From Bifidobacteriaceae bacterium (GTDB lineage Bacteria > Actinomycetota > Actinomycetes > Actinomycetales > WQXJ01), in contig JAISBQ010000407.1 in NCBI GenBank assembly GCA_031266115.1, forward strand, positions 1 to 22,876: DNA of 22,876 nt, in the 5' to 3' direction. The translations under genes were made by a program, and so were the position numbers. Positions 8,501-15,396 of the stretch are shown piece after piece. Positions within the stretch are counted from its first letter, which is position 1, and each line of letters begins with the position of its first letter. The notes beneath the pieces were generated by a model. The model ran no database searches, had not been told where the DNA came from, and saw nothing but the letters and a program-made list of their open reading frames with translations.

Positions 8501-10914
8501 CGCGGGCTCGCGAGGCGCTGCGCCCCGATCAGCAGCTCAAGGGCTTCACCAAGACCGGTGAAATCGCCCCGAACGGCACCGAGACTGTGACTGTCGACAT
8601 CCCAGTCAAGAACCTGTGGTTCTGGGATACGGCGAATGCCCACAAGGTTTTCGACGCCGGCGTGTGGACGCTCCAGGTGGGTTCCTCCGCCGCCGCGGCC
8701 GATCAGGCATCGGTGTTGTTCACGCTGGCGGCATCCGAGCTGACCCCGGCCATTGAGAACGTGGTGGCGGTGCCTGATGGCGTGGTGCTCAACACCGACG
8801 CGCCGAATTCGGCCATCCACGCCAACCTCTCGGCCACGCGTAACGACCAGGCGTTCTACGATCTCGGCGGCGCCGGTGTGACCGTGAGCTACCAGTCGGT
8901 CGATCCGTCGATCGCCGCCGTCGACGCGACCGGTGCTGTCACGCCGGTTGGCCCCGGCGTCACCACGATCCGGGCCACCGTCGCCGCCGATGGCACCACC
9001 GGCACCACCACGTTCCCCGTGGTGGTGTACGCGGGTGCCCACAGCGCCGATGGCGTGACGCTCTACGAGCACTCGCTGGACTTCGCTGACGCCACCATCT
9101 CGCTGGCCGACGCCAAGGCCAGCGCATCGCTGTCCGCGAGCCTGTCTGGTGCGCCGAACGCCTCCATCAAGTACTACGTTGCGACGGGCGAGACCAACAC
9201 GGCCGGCGCCGTGATCAGCCCGGATGGCACGCTGCGTGCCTCGCAGGCTGGCACGGTCCGCGTGGCCGCCGTCACCACTGCGGGATCGGGTATCTACTCG
9301 CACACCGCGACCGTCACCATCGCCAACGCCGGCGGCACACTGCCGGAGACGGAGACCGGTTCCTTGGTCGAGGCGATCGCCGACGCCCAGGGTGCGCTCG
9401 ACGCCCTCGACGCCGATCTGTACACGCCGGCATCGTTGGCCGCGGCCCAGGCGGCGATCGAAGCGGCCCAGGCCGTGCTCACCAACCCGGCTTCCACCCA
9501 GTCGCAGATTGACGCAGCCGTCGAGGCTGTCGCCGAGCAGGTCGCGACTGTGCCGGCGCCACGTGGCGACCTTGGGCTCATCGCGCCCGTGGTTGCCGGT
9601 GCGCAGGCACTCGCGGCGATGTCCGGATCGTATACGCCGGAATCGTGGGCTCGGGTGACCGCTGCTGTTGCGGCGGCGGTTGGCGTGATCGCCGCGGCGG
9701 ATCCGAATACCAGCGAGGCCGATGTGGCCGCCGCGATCGCCGCGATCGGCGGCGCCGTCGACGGCCTGCAGTACGCCGATCCGGCCGCATCGGTGACGAA
9801 GGCGCAGGTCGAGGCGCTGATCGCGTCCGCAGGCCACGCCTTCCCGGTCGCTGCGCCGTACACCTCGGCGAGCTGGGCCGCCTATCAGGTCGCTCTGCGC
9901 GCGGCATCGGCCCTCGTGGCTGCGTCGTCGCCGAGCGCGAGCGATCTCGAATCTGCGCGCGCTGACCTCACCAGCGCCATCGCCGGTTTGGTGGCGCGGC
10001 CCTCGACGGCCTCGCTCGCCGCGGCCGTCGACGTCGCTCGCGCGGTCGTCACGTCCGGCTACACCTCGGCGTCCGTGGCGCAGCTCGCGGCGGCGATCGC
10101 TGCTGCAGGCAGCGTTCTGGCAGAGCCGGAGCCCTCGGCCTCGGCCATCCAGTCGGCGATCACCCAGGTGAACGCCGCCCTCGCGGCGCTCGCCATTGCC
10201 CCGCCGGCCGCCCAGCCGAACGCTGGCGCCGGTCAGGCCCTGCAGGCGCTCATCGACGCAGTGACCGCCGCGGCTCCTGCAGCCGATCAGTACACGGGTG
10301 CCTCTTGGGCGGCCTACCAGAGCGCGCTCGCGCAGGCGCGTGCAGCGGGCACGGGTGACACCGCCGCTGCCGTGGCGGCTCGTACCGCACTGCAGGACGC
10401 GGTCAGCGGACTCGTGCCGCGTGCCTCGACGGCCGGCTTGACCGCTGCCATCGGCGCGGCCAAGGCCGTCAAGGCCGACGGATACTCGGCGGTTTCGATC
10501 ACGGCGCTGAACGCCGCCATCGCCGCTGCCGAGGCCATCGCCGCTCCAGGCAAGGCCGATTCGGTGACCGCTGCGGATGTGGCGGCCGCTCAGTCGGCAC
10601 TGAACGCCGCCATCGCCGGCCTGTCCGTGGACGTGGCCCCGACGGTGCCGACGCTGGCGGCCTCCGTGCCCAAGATCACCGGGACTGCTTCCGTCGGCAA
10701 GACCCTGAAGATCGCCAAGGGCACGTGGACCAAGGGCGCCAAGTTCACCTACCGCTGGTATGCGAATGGCAAGGCGATCAAGGGTGCGACCAAGGCGAGT
10801 CTGAAGCTCAAGGCCGCTCAGAAGGGCAAGAAGATCACCGTCAGGGTGACCGGCAAGCTCTCGGGCTACGCCAAGGTGTCGCAGACATCGAAGGCCACCA
10901 AGGCCGTCAAGTAG
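5584..10914 (+). CDS. Secreted GH3 enzyme, probable beta-xylosidase, with FIVAR-like repeats
   Basis: This encodes 1776 aa. AAGGAG (5572-5577) lies 6 nt before the ATG at 5584. An in-frame ATG at 5473 is possible but would bury the signal peptide, which runs to about residue 44. The GH3 N-domain (about 56-390) has LTLEEKV, NEALHGVAR, DPRWGRAEETYGEDPYLTG, Lys240-His241, and the nucleophile Asp324 in VIVSDCDAI, the SDC form typical of GH3 beta-xylosidases. The GH3 C-domain begins at about 435 and is split by an insertion (about 540-700) that looks like a beta-sandwich, perhaps CBM6-like. Then come an Fn3-like domain (930-1050), two Big_2-like domains (1050-1250), six Ala-rich FIVAR-like helical repeats (1255-1687) and a Lys-rich Ig-like domain (1690-1776). 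It would release sugars from xylo-oligomers outside the cell. Another GH3 activity, such as arabinofuranosidase, is possible. Confidence 0.92.
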   Translation: MSEMTTRQRSGLRHGGRAGLTLALSVGLVATGVTALNLPAASAEAPAYLDTSLSFDERAADLVSRLTLEEKVLQLNAQTQTNGVPNVLTGGSGVAPAISRLGVRAYAWWNEALHGVARSGQGGQNLGGLATELPTGLAIASTWNRDLVNVMETVVSDEARAYTNFNNPTAVAQHKGLSYWSPTINMHRDPRWGRAEETYGEDPYLTGEIGKQFVYGMQGADVEGDYSSSDGYYKAATTPKHYFANNSETNRHNGSAEMTEAEIREYYTPAFAALTGSEQSDGARARSLMTAYNHVNGVPMSGSREYLETFARRTWGFDGVIVSDCDAIRDSWWPGGNGNIWQPDGIPLTQRTGVAYTLKAGTDLDCMDGDYSDAANGLIPALKDGNITEGDIDVPLVRAFRERFMFGEFDNFYADTPWGDLNLTTDVDTAHARAAAKQGAKEATVLLKNDGLLPLSSPTSTSKYVVVGHMGIIPVHGDYSPTLTYNQLLSAQQAVKDYVGAVDPGAQVDYIWGLNQSDTQLGRKKPNFGRTEGTGNSVVRFFNSNTRNATTETARVNAETIIKSMDYDGWRGVAPWSGSKTNPSQGYTVLQSYGAWGGYFAVDVDIPAGTLALNVDYAVTQGSTYTNAAGRACRTSREIPGALTVHLGERGGPVIGTVNVPAPTEVCATNTTDAAPAFSTALTATLTETIPGRLAALAGSQQKLVFEWDSSYFAPQFSAAEEAQIRAADAVIAYTGTTSMQSVCLTNPSDPTANCGAGTGTGGTGSIAYDSSEDEDRSSVDLPRAQDAMIAQVARLNPNTIAWIQSVSQVDVGEFKDAAKAIVWTSYNGEFQGLNVPYTLFGKDIDLQHNQTNLSVIGSNVAGARAHVPSGKLPFTWYADIKDLGDAKDYQMTPDATHNGRTYQYFTGAVDYPFGYGLSYAIFAYGTPTLSVAGGGSLDAVTPDDTVTVSIPVTNVSTTHAGKTVVEVYAKSPRAREALRPDQQLKGFTKTGEIAPNGTETVTVDIPVKNLWFWDTANAHKVFDAGVWTLQVGSSAAAADQASVLFTLAASELTPAIENVVAVPDGVVLNTDAPNSAIHANLSATRNDQAFYDLGGAGVTVSYQSVDPSIAAVDATGAVTPVGPGVTTIRATVAADGTTGTTTFPVVVYAGAHSADGVTLYEHSLDFADATISLADAKASASLSASLSGAPNASIKYYVATGETNTAGAVISPDGTLRASQAGTVRVAAVTTAGSGIYSHTATVTIANAGGTLPETETGSLVEAIADAQGALDALDADLYTPASLAAAQAAIEAAQAVLTNPASTQSQIDAAVEAVAEQVATVPAPRGDLGLIAPVVAGAQALAAMSGSYTPESWARVTAAVAAAVGVIAAADPNTSEADVAAAIAAIGGAVDGLQYADPAASVTKAQVEALIASAGHAFPVAAPYTSASWAAYQVALRAASALVAASSPSASDLESARADLTSAIAGLVARPSTASLAAAVDVARAVVTSGYTSASVAQLAAAIAAAGSVLAEPEPSASAIQSAITQVNAALAALAIAPPAAQPNAGAGQALQALIDAVTAAAPAADQYTGASWAAYQSALAQARAAGTGDTAAAVAARTALQDAVSGLVPRASTAGLTAAIGAAKAVKADGYSAVSITALNAAIAAAEAIAAPGKADSVTAADVAAAQSALNAAIAGLSVDVAPTVPTLAASVPKITGTASVGKTLKIAKGTWTKGAKFTYRWYANGKAIKGATKASLKLKAAQKGKKITVRVTGKLSGYAKVSQTSKATKAVK

Positions 10915-10956
10915 CATCTAGGTCCCTGCGGCCGTAGCCACGACCGCATCGACCAC

Positions 10957-11005
10957 ACGGGCGGGGTGCCCGGGGTTCCATGTGGACTCCGGGCACCCCG
11001 CCCGT
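10957..11005 (+). terminator. Strong terminator hairpin after the first GH3 gene
   Basis: ACGGGCGGGGTGCCCGG (10957-10973) pairs perfectly over 17 bp with CCGGGCACCCCGCCCGT (10989-11005) around a 15-nt loop, 42 bp after the stop codon. There is no U-tract beyond a TT, as is common in high-GC actinobacteria. It may also act on transcripts from the opposite-strand operon. Confidence 0.8.
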
Positions 11006-11062
11006 TCGTCTGTCTCCGCTACGTGCCAACTGTCTGTCCCCGACCCCGGTCCCACAGTCCGC

Positions 11063-11119
11063 CGAGTTTCAGGTTTTAGGGGCCAAACCGGCCCGTTCAG
11101 CCTTGAAACCTGAAACTCG
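11063..11119. repeat. 57-bp inverted-repeat element, copy 2
   Basis: The arms CGAGTTTCAGGTTT (11063-11076) and AAACCTGAAACTCG (11106-11119) are perfect 14-bp complements and can extend outward through CCGC/GCGG with a 1-nt bulge. An inner hairpin, GGGCC (11080-11084) and GGCCC (11090-11094), has a 5-nt loop, as in copy 1 at 515-571. It lies between the ends of two convergent transcription units, where a bidirectional terminator would fit. Confidence 0.75.
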
Positions 11120-11179
11120 CGGCGGCGGCGCGGCGGCGCTTGAGGGCATGCGGCGCCGGGGCATAGGCCGCGGGGGGCT

Positions 11180-11974
11180 TTAGAAGTGGGTGCCGCCGCC
11201 GCTGGTCCGGCCTGCGCCCCCTCGGCCGGCGCCGAACCCGCCACCGCCCGTGGGGTGGTGGACTCGGGTGTGGTACTCGCGCACGAACGTGTCCTCGCCA
11301 TCGAGGCGCTGGTAACGGGCGAGGGTCAGATCGTAGGAGTGCGCGGCGGTCTTGAGACGATAGGAACGCAGCAGCGCCACCCACAACACCACGGCCGCGA
11401 GCACCGGGCACACGATCCCGGCCACCCATCCACCCAGCGCGATGCGCTTCCATCCGCTCACATGCGACATAGCCTCCCGCATGGTCGCGCAGATGCCTTG
11501 ACGTGGGCCCGCCCGATAGGCATCGACGTTGGGGACCGTCAGCGCCTCGACGGTGGACGCCCCCACGTGATGTCGGATAGTCCCGCCCACCTCGACCCAC
11601 ACGTAGCGGGTTCGGACGTTTTCCACGAGGACCAACTGGTTGTCCCGAGGGTCCTGACGGATCACGGACCGCGCCAGCGCCTCGGTCTCGGCGTCTGTCT
11701 GCGGCTCATCGAGCATCACCACCACCACGCGATCCGCCCCGGACCGCGCGCCAAAGTCGTTGGCGCACGCCGTCACGGCCGCTTCGTCCGACGCGGACAG
11801 GACTCCTGAGCCGCCGGGTCCCGACTCGTCGATCACCACGGCCTCGTCGAAGTCCGCGTCCGATGACGCCGAACACCCCGCGAGGATCACGGCGACAGTG
11901 AGCCCGACCGCCGCCAGCCCCGCACTCACGCGGCGGCGGGAGGGGGAGGGGCGGGCCGGCATCGTCGGTGCCAT
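11180..11974 (-). CDS. TPM-domain lipoprotein with C-terminal membrane segment (YdjH-like)
   Basis: This encodes 264 aa. I prefer the ATG at 11974, two bases after the stop of the preceding gene and with GGTGGG 6 nt upstream. A GTG at 11992 overlapping that gene is the alternative. The N-terminus has three Arg, a hydrophobic stretch and a lipobox Leu-Ala-Gly-Cys34, so it is probably lipid-anchored. Residues about 43-172 fit a TPM (DUF477) domain, with LSASDEAAV, a VVVVMLDE strand and a QLVLVENVRTRYVWVEVGG core. A transmembrane helix follows at about 178-202, then a cytoplasmic tail ending in a Gly-rich run typical of TPM proteins. It is the last gene of the operon. In Bacillus subtilis the equivalent protein helps place an SPFH partner at the membrane. 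The role here is inferred from that. Confidence 0.75.
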   Translation of the reverse strand: MAPTMPARPSPSRRRVSAGLAAVGLTVAVILAGCSASSDADFDEAVVIDESGPGGSGVLSASDEAAVTACANDFGARSGADRVVVVMLDEPQTDAETEALARSVIRQDPRDNQLVLVENVRTRYVWVEVGGTIRHHVGASTVEALTVPNVDAYRAGPRQGICATMREAMSHVSGWKRIALGGWVAGIVCPVLAAVVLWVALLRSYRLKTAAHSYDLTLARYQRLDGEDTFVREYHTRVHHPTGGGGFGAGRGGAGRTSGGGTHF

Positions 11975-11976
11975 TG

Positions 11977-13161
11977 TCAGCCCACCGCCCACAGCGTTCC
12001 AAGAATGGCGGCAGCGCCGCCCACGGCGATGGCGGCCATCGCCATGGCTGCCCGGAGGCCCGAGATCGGCAGTATGCCGCTTGCCTCTCCGGTCTGACCG
12101 TTGACGGCGTAGTAGTACGTCTTGCGCTTGGTCCGATCGAGATACGTAAACAGCCAGACGGGCAGTAGACAGTACTTGCGCTCTTCGCGGGTCACGCGCA
12201 GGGATTGGCGCACCGGACGCGATACCGAGTCGTAGTCGGTGTCGTGGAGGTCCCGTGCCACGAGGGTGGCGGCGATTCGCTCAAAATCCTCGTGGATTCG
12301 CGCCTCCATCTGCTGCGCCGTCAGGTCCCGGCGCTCGGCCTGGTAGCCCACCAGGTAGCGAAAGTCGAACGGTGCCAATGCGGTGAGATCGAATGGCTGG
12401 ATGGACGTGATGATCTTCTGCGAGATCGCCTGAGCGAGGGCTTCGATGGCGTAATCGTCGATGAAGAAGCTGGCATGGCGCCGCAGACGGAACACCCGAT
12501 GCTCAGTGACGGTAGCCGATGGCCCTGGGAAGGTGCGCCTGCGCTGCGCCTCGGCCGTGTATTCGCCCTCGAGGTAGGCGTCGATAGCGAAGTACGGCAG
12601 ATAGACACCCGTCAGCGTGTCGATATTCGCCTCGTCGTAAAACGTACGCCGCGTGAAATGGTGCCGGGCCGTATAGCGCTGAAAGCTCGCGATCGCCTGA
12701 TCCCTGGTCACCGTAAACGGGACGATGGCGTCCGGCGCGTAGTCCCCGGACACCTCCGCCGTGAGCACCACAGGGTTGTGGCAGTAGTGGCATCGGACCG
12801 TAATCCCGGTGGGAGACGAGGTGACGATATCGGCGCCGCACGAGTCGCACCGGTACGCCGCGGCGGCGGCCGGGGTCGCTGTCGAGGCCGGCGAGGCGGT
12901 GTCCGGCGCCTGTGGGGTCTGCGGCAGTGGGGAGGCTCCCGGTGGCGCCGACCCAGTCGGGACCGGCCCGGACGCCCCTGGCGTGTCAGGCGATGGGCGC
13001 GCCATGGGCGGGACCCCCGTGGCAGGCTCGGACGGGCGCCCGCCCATGGGCAGCGCAAAGGTGGAACCGCACTGCGCGCAGACGAGGAGCCTGCGGGAGA
13101 TGTCGTACGTAGCGATGGCGCCGCAGTGGGGGCACCGCGATGTCTGGGTGGTCGCCGTCAT
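11977..13161 (-). CDS. Double zinc-ribbon protein with C-terminal membrane segment (YdjG-like)
   Basis: This encodes 394 aa. An N-terminal zinc ribbon has Cys10-x2-Cys13 and Cys28-x2-Cys31 (TFIIB-type). A Pro/Ala/Ser-rich linker of about 65 residues leads to a second ribbon with Cys105-x2-Cys108 and Cys124-x2-Cys127. The middle (about 140-365) is a soluble region with Tyr/Phe-rich strands and no enzyme motif I recognise. A hydrophobic helix at about 370-392 ends the protein, so it is probably tail-anchored with the ribbons in the cytoplasm. The gene starts 9 nt after the SPFH stop and ends 2 nt before the next ATG, so the three are surely co-transcribed. The Shine-Dalgarno match is weak, suggesting translational coupling. 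This order of partners matches the ydjGHI-type set. Confidence 0.8.
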   Translation of the reverse strand: MTATTQTSRCPHCGAIATYDISRRLLVCAQCGSTFALPMGGRPSEPATGVPPMARPSPDTPGASGPVPTGSAPPGASPLPQTPQAPDTASPASTATPAAAAAYRCDSCGADIVTSSPTGITVRCHYCHNPVVLTAEVSGDYAPDAIVPFTVTRDQAIASFQRYTARHHFTRRTFYDEANIDTLTGVYLPYFAIDAYLEGEYTAEAQRRRTFPGPSATVTEHRVFRLRRHASFFIDDYAIEALAQAISQKIITSIQPFDLTALAPFDFRYLVGYQAERRDLTAQQMEARIHEDFERIAATLVARDLHDTDYDSVSRPVRQSLRVTREERKYCLLPVWLFTYLDRTKRKTYYYAVNGQTGEASGILPISGLRAAMAMAAIAVGGAAAILGTLWAVG

Positions 13162-13170
13162 CGCCCCTGC

Positions 13171-14418
13171 TCAGGCCTGTGCCTCACCGCACCCGGGGCA
13201 GAATCGGGCGTCCGGTGGCAGCGGGGCCCCGCACCCGGGGCAGAACCGGCGGCCCACACGCGTCGGGCTCGTGGGTCTGTCCTGCGCGACCGGCTGGTTC
13301 TGGTCGCCGTCTTCGCCCGGCGCACCGGCGCCACCCTGGGCTGCCACCGGAAGGGGGCCGGGGGCCGGCGGCGTACCTCCCCCGTGTGGCGAGGTTGCCG
13401 GCTGTCGGGGAAGAACGCCATCGGCGGACGGCGGAGCCGGCGGCGAGCCCGCGGTGAACAGGGCCGAACCGGCGGCGCCAGCCCCCATGGCCATCCCCGC
13501 GAAGGCACCCATCGCTCCAGACGGGTTGGACCCGGCGGCGCGCAGACCTTCCGCCACAGCCGATTGGGCGAAGGCGTTGCCCACGCCGGGCGCAGCCATC
13601 ATGGCGCCCTGGGAGCGCATAGCCACCAGGCGCTGGGATTCCTCGGTGTAGCTGATGGAGGCGATTGCCGTAGACAGGATCTCGATACCGCGTAGGTGAC
13701 GCCACTTGGTGTCCAAGGCGTCGTCCATGTGCCGGTTCAACTCCTCGGCCGCCGCGGGCATATGACTGATGCGGTAACCCTCCATGGACAGACGAGAAAT
13801 AGCGGATTGCAGTGCCGAGCAGAACTCGGCGAGGAGTTGGCCCTCGATATCCTCCACGTCGACGCGCGTGGAATCGGGTGGGCACACATTCTTGAAGAAC
13901 AGCAGCGGATCGGTGACCTGGAACGAATACACGCCGTGGGCGCGCAGCGACAGTTCAGCCTGATAGAAGCTATCGAAGTAGGTGACCGGCGCCGAGGTGC
14001 CGAACTTGACGTCGCGCATCTCGCGCAGGTTGACGAAGAGCGCCACCTGGCGCACGGGCGGGGAACCACCGAATGTGAATCGGGTCCACGCGTCCCGCAC
14101 GGACGCGCCGAGGTCCCCCGAGAAGATCGACGGCGCGGAGGCGGCGTCGACCGTGTAGTAGCCGGGTTCGGCGGTGAAGGAGCCGACGGCACCCCCATCG
14201 GTGAGGATCATCGCCGTCGAGACTGGGACCACGATCCGCGAACCGTGGGAGATGTACCCGGGCGTGCCACGGCGATTGGACGTGCGGCGACCAGTGTGCA
14301 GTGGCTCGCCACGAACGGCGAGCGTGCGAGGACCCATTGAGGCCGGCTGGATCGCATCCAGCCACTGGTCGGCAAGATTCCCGCCGATGGCGGACACGGC
14401 GGCTTTGATCAAGCCCAT
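13171..14418 (-). CDS. SPFH-domain protein with C-terminal double zinc ribbon (YdjI-like)
   Basis: This encodes 415 aa. The ATG at 14418 follows GGAAGGA by 7 nt; the frame continues upstream, but the preceding sequence has no protein character. Residues about 15-260 fit the SPFH/virion-core-like family (YdjI type), including an early SRIVVPVST strand, GYYTVD, and paired strands leading to a conserved Phe-Gly-Thr. A helical part and an Ala/Gly/Met-rich stretch (about 270-330) follow, then a Pro-rich linker. The last 24 residues hold two FCPGCG motifs, a C-terminal zinc ribbon. In B. subtilis, YdjI is needed for PspA to reach the membrane, with YdjG and YdjH as anchors. No pspA is next to this operon, so the partner may be elsewhere or absent. 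Confidence 0.82.
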   Translation of the reverse strand: MGLIKAAVSAIGGNLADQWLDAIQPASMGPRTLAVRGEPLHTGRRTSNRRGTPGYISHGSRIVVPVSTAMILTDGGAVGSFTAEPGYYTVDAASAPSIFSGDLGASVRDAWTRFTFGGSPPVRQVALFVNLREMRDVKFGTSAPVTYFDSFYQAELSLRAHGVYSFQVTDPLLFFKNVCPPDSTRVDVEDIEGQLLAEFCSALQSAISRLSMEGYRISHMPAAAEELNRHMDDALDTKWRHLRGIEILSTAIASISYTEESQRLVAMRSQGAMMAAPGVGNAFAQSAVAEGLRAAGSNPSGAMGAFAGMAMGAGAAGSALFTAGSPPAPPSADGVLPRQPATSPHGGGTPPAPGPLPVAAQGGAGAPGEDGDQNQPVAQDRPTSPTRVGRRFCPGCGAPLPPDARFCPGCGEAQA

Positions 14419-14453
14419 GCGCGGTTCCTTCCAGGACGTCGAGGGAGGCCACC

Positions 14454-14459
14454 AGGCTA
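14454..14459 (-). promoter_or_regulatory. Putative -10 box for the SPFH operon
   Basis: Read on the minus strand, this is TAGCCT, a plausible actinobacterial -10 hexamer 36 bp before the ATG at 14418. No clear -35 box is seen. The palindrome CCCGCTTGCGGG lies just upstream (14466-14477) and might be a regulator site. Confidence 0.3.
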
Positions 14460-14504
14460 GCAACGCCCGCTTGCGGGGGACGTGGCACGCCGTCCGTGGA
14501 GGTC

Positions 14505-14525
14505 GCGTAGGACATTGGGCTACGC
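14505..14525. promoter_or_regulatory. Putative operator overlapping the toxin-antitoxin -10 box
   Basis: GCGTAG (14505-14510) and CTACGC (14520-14525) form a perfect 6-bp inverted repeat with a 9-bp spacer. The right half overlaps the likely -10 box TACGCT (14521-14526). Phd/YefM-type antitoxins usually repress their own promoter through such palindromes, so this is a natural autoregulatory site. Confidence 0.45.
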
Positions 14526-14526
14526 T
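14521..14526 (+). promoter_or_regulatory. -10 box of a probable leaderless toxin-antitoxin transcript
   Basis: TACGCT ends 7 nt before the A of the ATG at 14533, the usual distance from a -10 box to the first transcribed base. No Shine-Dalgarno sequence precedes that ATG. Together this suggests a leaderless mRNA, which is common in actinobacteria. The same hexamer is used in the GH10 promoter at 15267. Confidence 0.45.
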
Positions 14527-14532
14527 TGTCGC

Positions 14533-14781
14533 ATGGAATCCGTTGCCGTACGAGACCTGCGCAACAGAACCGCTGAGGTCGTGGCCCATGTCCGGGCGGG
14601 CGAGTCCGTCATCCTCACGTCGAGGGGCGAACGCGTCGCCCGGATTGAGCCGATTGACAGCGCCAGACGTCCATACCTCAGCCCTCACGAAGTGATGGCC
14701 TTCCCCCAAGCAGATGCGGCGCTACGGCGGGACTTGGCCCTGCTCGGCGACGAGTCCAGCGACACCGTGGGGCCCGGGTGA
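14533..14781 (+). CDS. Phd/YefM-family antitoxin
   Basis: This encodes 82 aa. The N-terminal half, with VAVRDLRNRTAEVVAHVRAG, then VILTSRGERVARIEPI, is the Phd/YefM DNA-binding fold, which dimerises and binds the promoter. The acidic C-terminal half is the expected toxin-binding, flexible segment. The ATG at 14533 is chosen because it starts exactly at the family's N-terminus; an in-frame ATG at 14482 would add a basic stretch upstream of the promoter. The stop overlaps the toxin start by 4 nt (GTGA), giving tight coupling. It would neutralise the VapC-like toxin and repress the pair. Confidence 0.85.
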   Translation: MESVAVRDLRNRTAEVVAHVRAGESVILTSRGERVARIEPIDSARRPYLSPHEVMAFPQADAALRRDLALLGDESSDTVGPG

Positions 14782-15197
14782 CGTCCGTTCCCGCCGAGCG
14801 CCTTGCCTCCGGACTCCTCGATACCTCGGTGTTCATCGCTGCAGAATCTGGCCGCAGGCTCGACGCCACGTCCCTGCCTGACCAAGGGTTTGTGTCCGTC
14901 ATTACCGCAGCCGAGCTTGAGGCCGGAGTGCATGCGGCGGGTGCCACCGAGACGCGAGCGCGCAGACTGCTCACTTACCAAGCCGCGATGAGGCTCGAGT
15001 TGCTGCCTATCGACGCCGTCGCCGCCCACCATTGGGCCACGCTGCGCTACCGCGTGGGCGAAGCCGGTCGGCGAATCAACGTCAACGATCTATGGATTGC
15101 GGCGATCGCACTCGCCCGGCGACTGCCCATCGTCACTCAGGACGACGATTTCGAGGTTCTGACAGATTTGGGGGGTCCCGTCACAGTCCGCGTGTGA
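14778..15197 (+). CDS. vapC: VapC-like PIN-domain ribonuclease toxin
   Basis: This encodes 139 aa, the usual size for VapC, and starts with GTG inside the antitoxin stop codon. PIN-domain acidic residues are in place: Asp15 in LLDTSVFIA, Glu46 in TAAELEAG, Asp104 in NVNDLWIAA, and Asp122-Asp124 in TQDDDF. These bind Mg2+ in a site that cuts RNA. Family members cut tRNA or rRNA and stop growth when the antitoxin is lost. All acidic residues being present suggests an active enzyme. The pair lies between the envelope-stress-like operon and the xylanase gene, without an obvious link to either. Confidence 0.88.
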   Translation: MTSVPAERLASGLLDTSVFIAAESGRRLDATSLPDQGFVSVITAAELEAGVHAAGATETRARRLLTYQAAMRLELLPIDAVAAHHWATLRYRVGEAGRRINVNDLWIAAIALARRLPIVTQDDDFEVLTDLGGPVTVRV

Positions 15198-15198
15198 G

Positions 15199-15215
15199 CC
15201 GGTCACCGGGACCGG
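15199..15215 (+). terminator. Short hairpin after the toxin gene
   Basis: CCGGTC (15199-15204) and GACCGG (15210-15215) pair perfectly around a 5-nt loop, starting 2 nt after the toxin stop codon. With only 6 bp and no T-tract it is a weak terminator candidate, chosen for its position. Confidence 0.35.
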
Positions 15216-15243
15216 GTGGAGGCCGCACGGGCTGGCGCGACCA

Positions 15244-15272
15244 GTGACAATGCCGCAGGTGGCAGCTACGCT
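15244..15272 (+). promoter_or_regulatory. Promoter of the GH10 xylanase gene
   Basis: GTGACA (15244-15249) and TACGCT (15267-15272) are separated by exactly 17 bp, a good vegetative-type promoter. Transcription would start near 15279, giving a leader of about 118 nt. This excludes the in-frame GTG at 15244 and the other upstream starts and supports the ATG at 15397. Confidence 0.55.
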
Positions 15273-15296
15273 TACCCCACGCCACGAACCCCCAGT

Positions 15297-15327
15297 CACA
15301 CTCTCGCTCGACAGCCCGGTGAGTGTG
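15297..15327. promoter_or_regulatory. Inverted repeat in the GH10 leader
   Basis: CACACTC (15297-15303) and GAGTGTG (15321-15327) are perfect 7-bp complements with a 17-nt spacer, lying about 20 bp after the predicted transcription start. This fits a repressor operator or a leader hairpin. No copy was seen upstream of either GH3 gene. Confidence 0.3.
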
Positions 15328-15396
15328 CCGCGCGGCTCGAGGCTGTTCGCCACCACCACCCCGGTGCCCCCTAAGGCCGGGGAGAAACGGATTGAC

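Noticed and set aside
9346..10644. Tandem DNA repeats suggesting a CRISPR array or minisatellite
   Set aside because: The periodicity comes from Ala-rich FIVAR-like protein repeats in a continuous frame; the DNA units are too diverged and lack regular spacers.
7735..10917. A 1060-codon open frame on the minus strand opposite the first GH3 gene
   Set aside because: Its translation is dominated by Arg, Gly and His and mirrors the Ala-rich codons of the sense strand. Long antisense frames are expected in high-GC genes with strong third-position bias.
12205..13695. A 496-codon open frame on + opposite the zinc-ribbon and SPFH genes
   Set aside because: The minus-strand genes have clear zinc-ribbon and SPFH motifs, a ribosome-binding site for the first gene and tight operon spacing; this frame is Arg/Gly-rich and overlaps two of them.
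15244..15396. An upstream in-frame GTG start for the GH10 gene
   Set aside because: The GTG is part of the likely -35 box, and the added sequence would precede the signal peptide.
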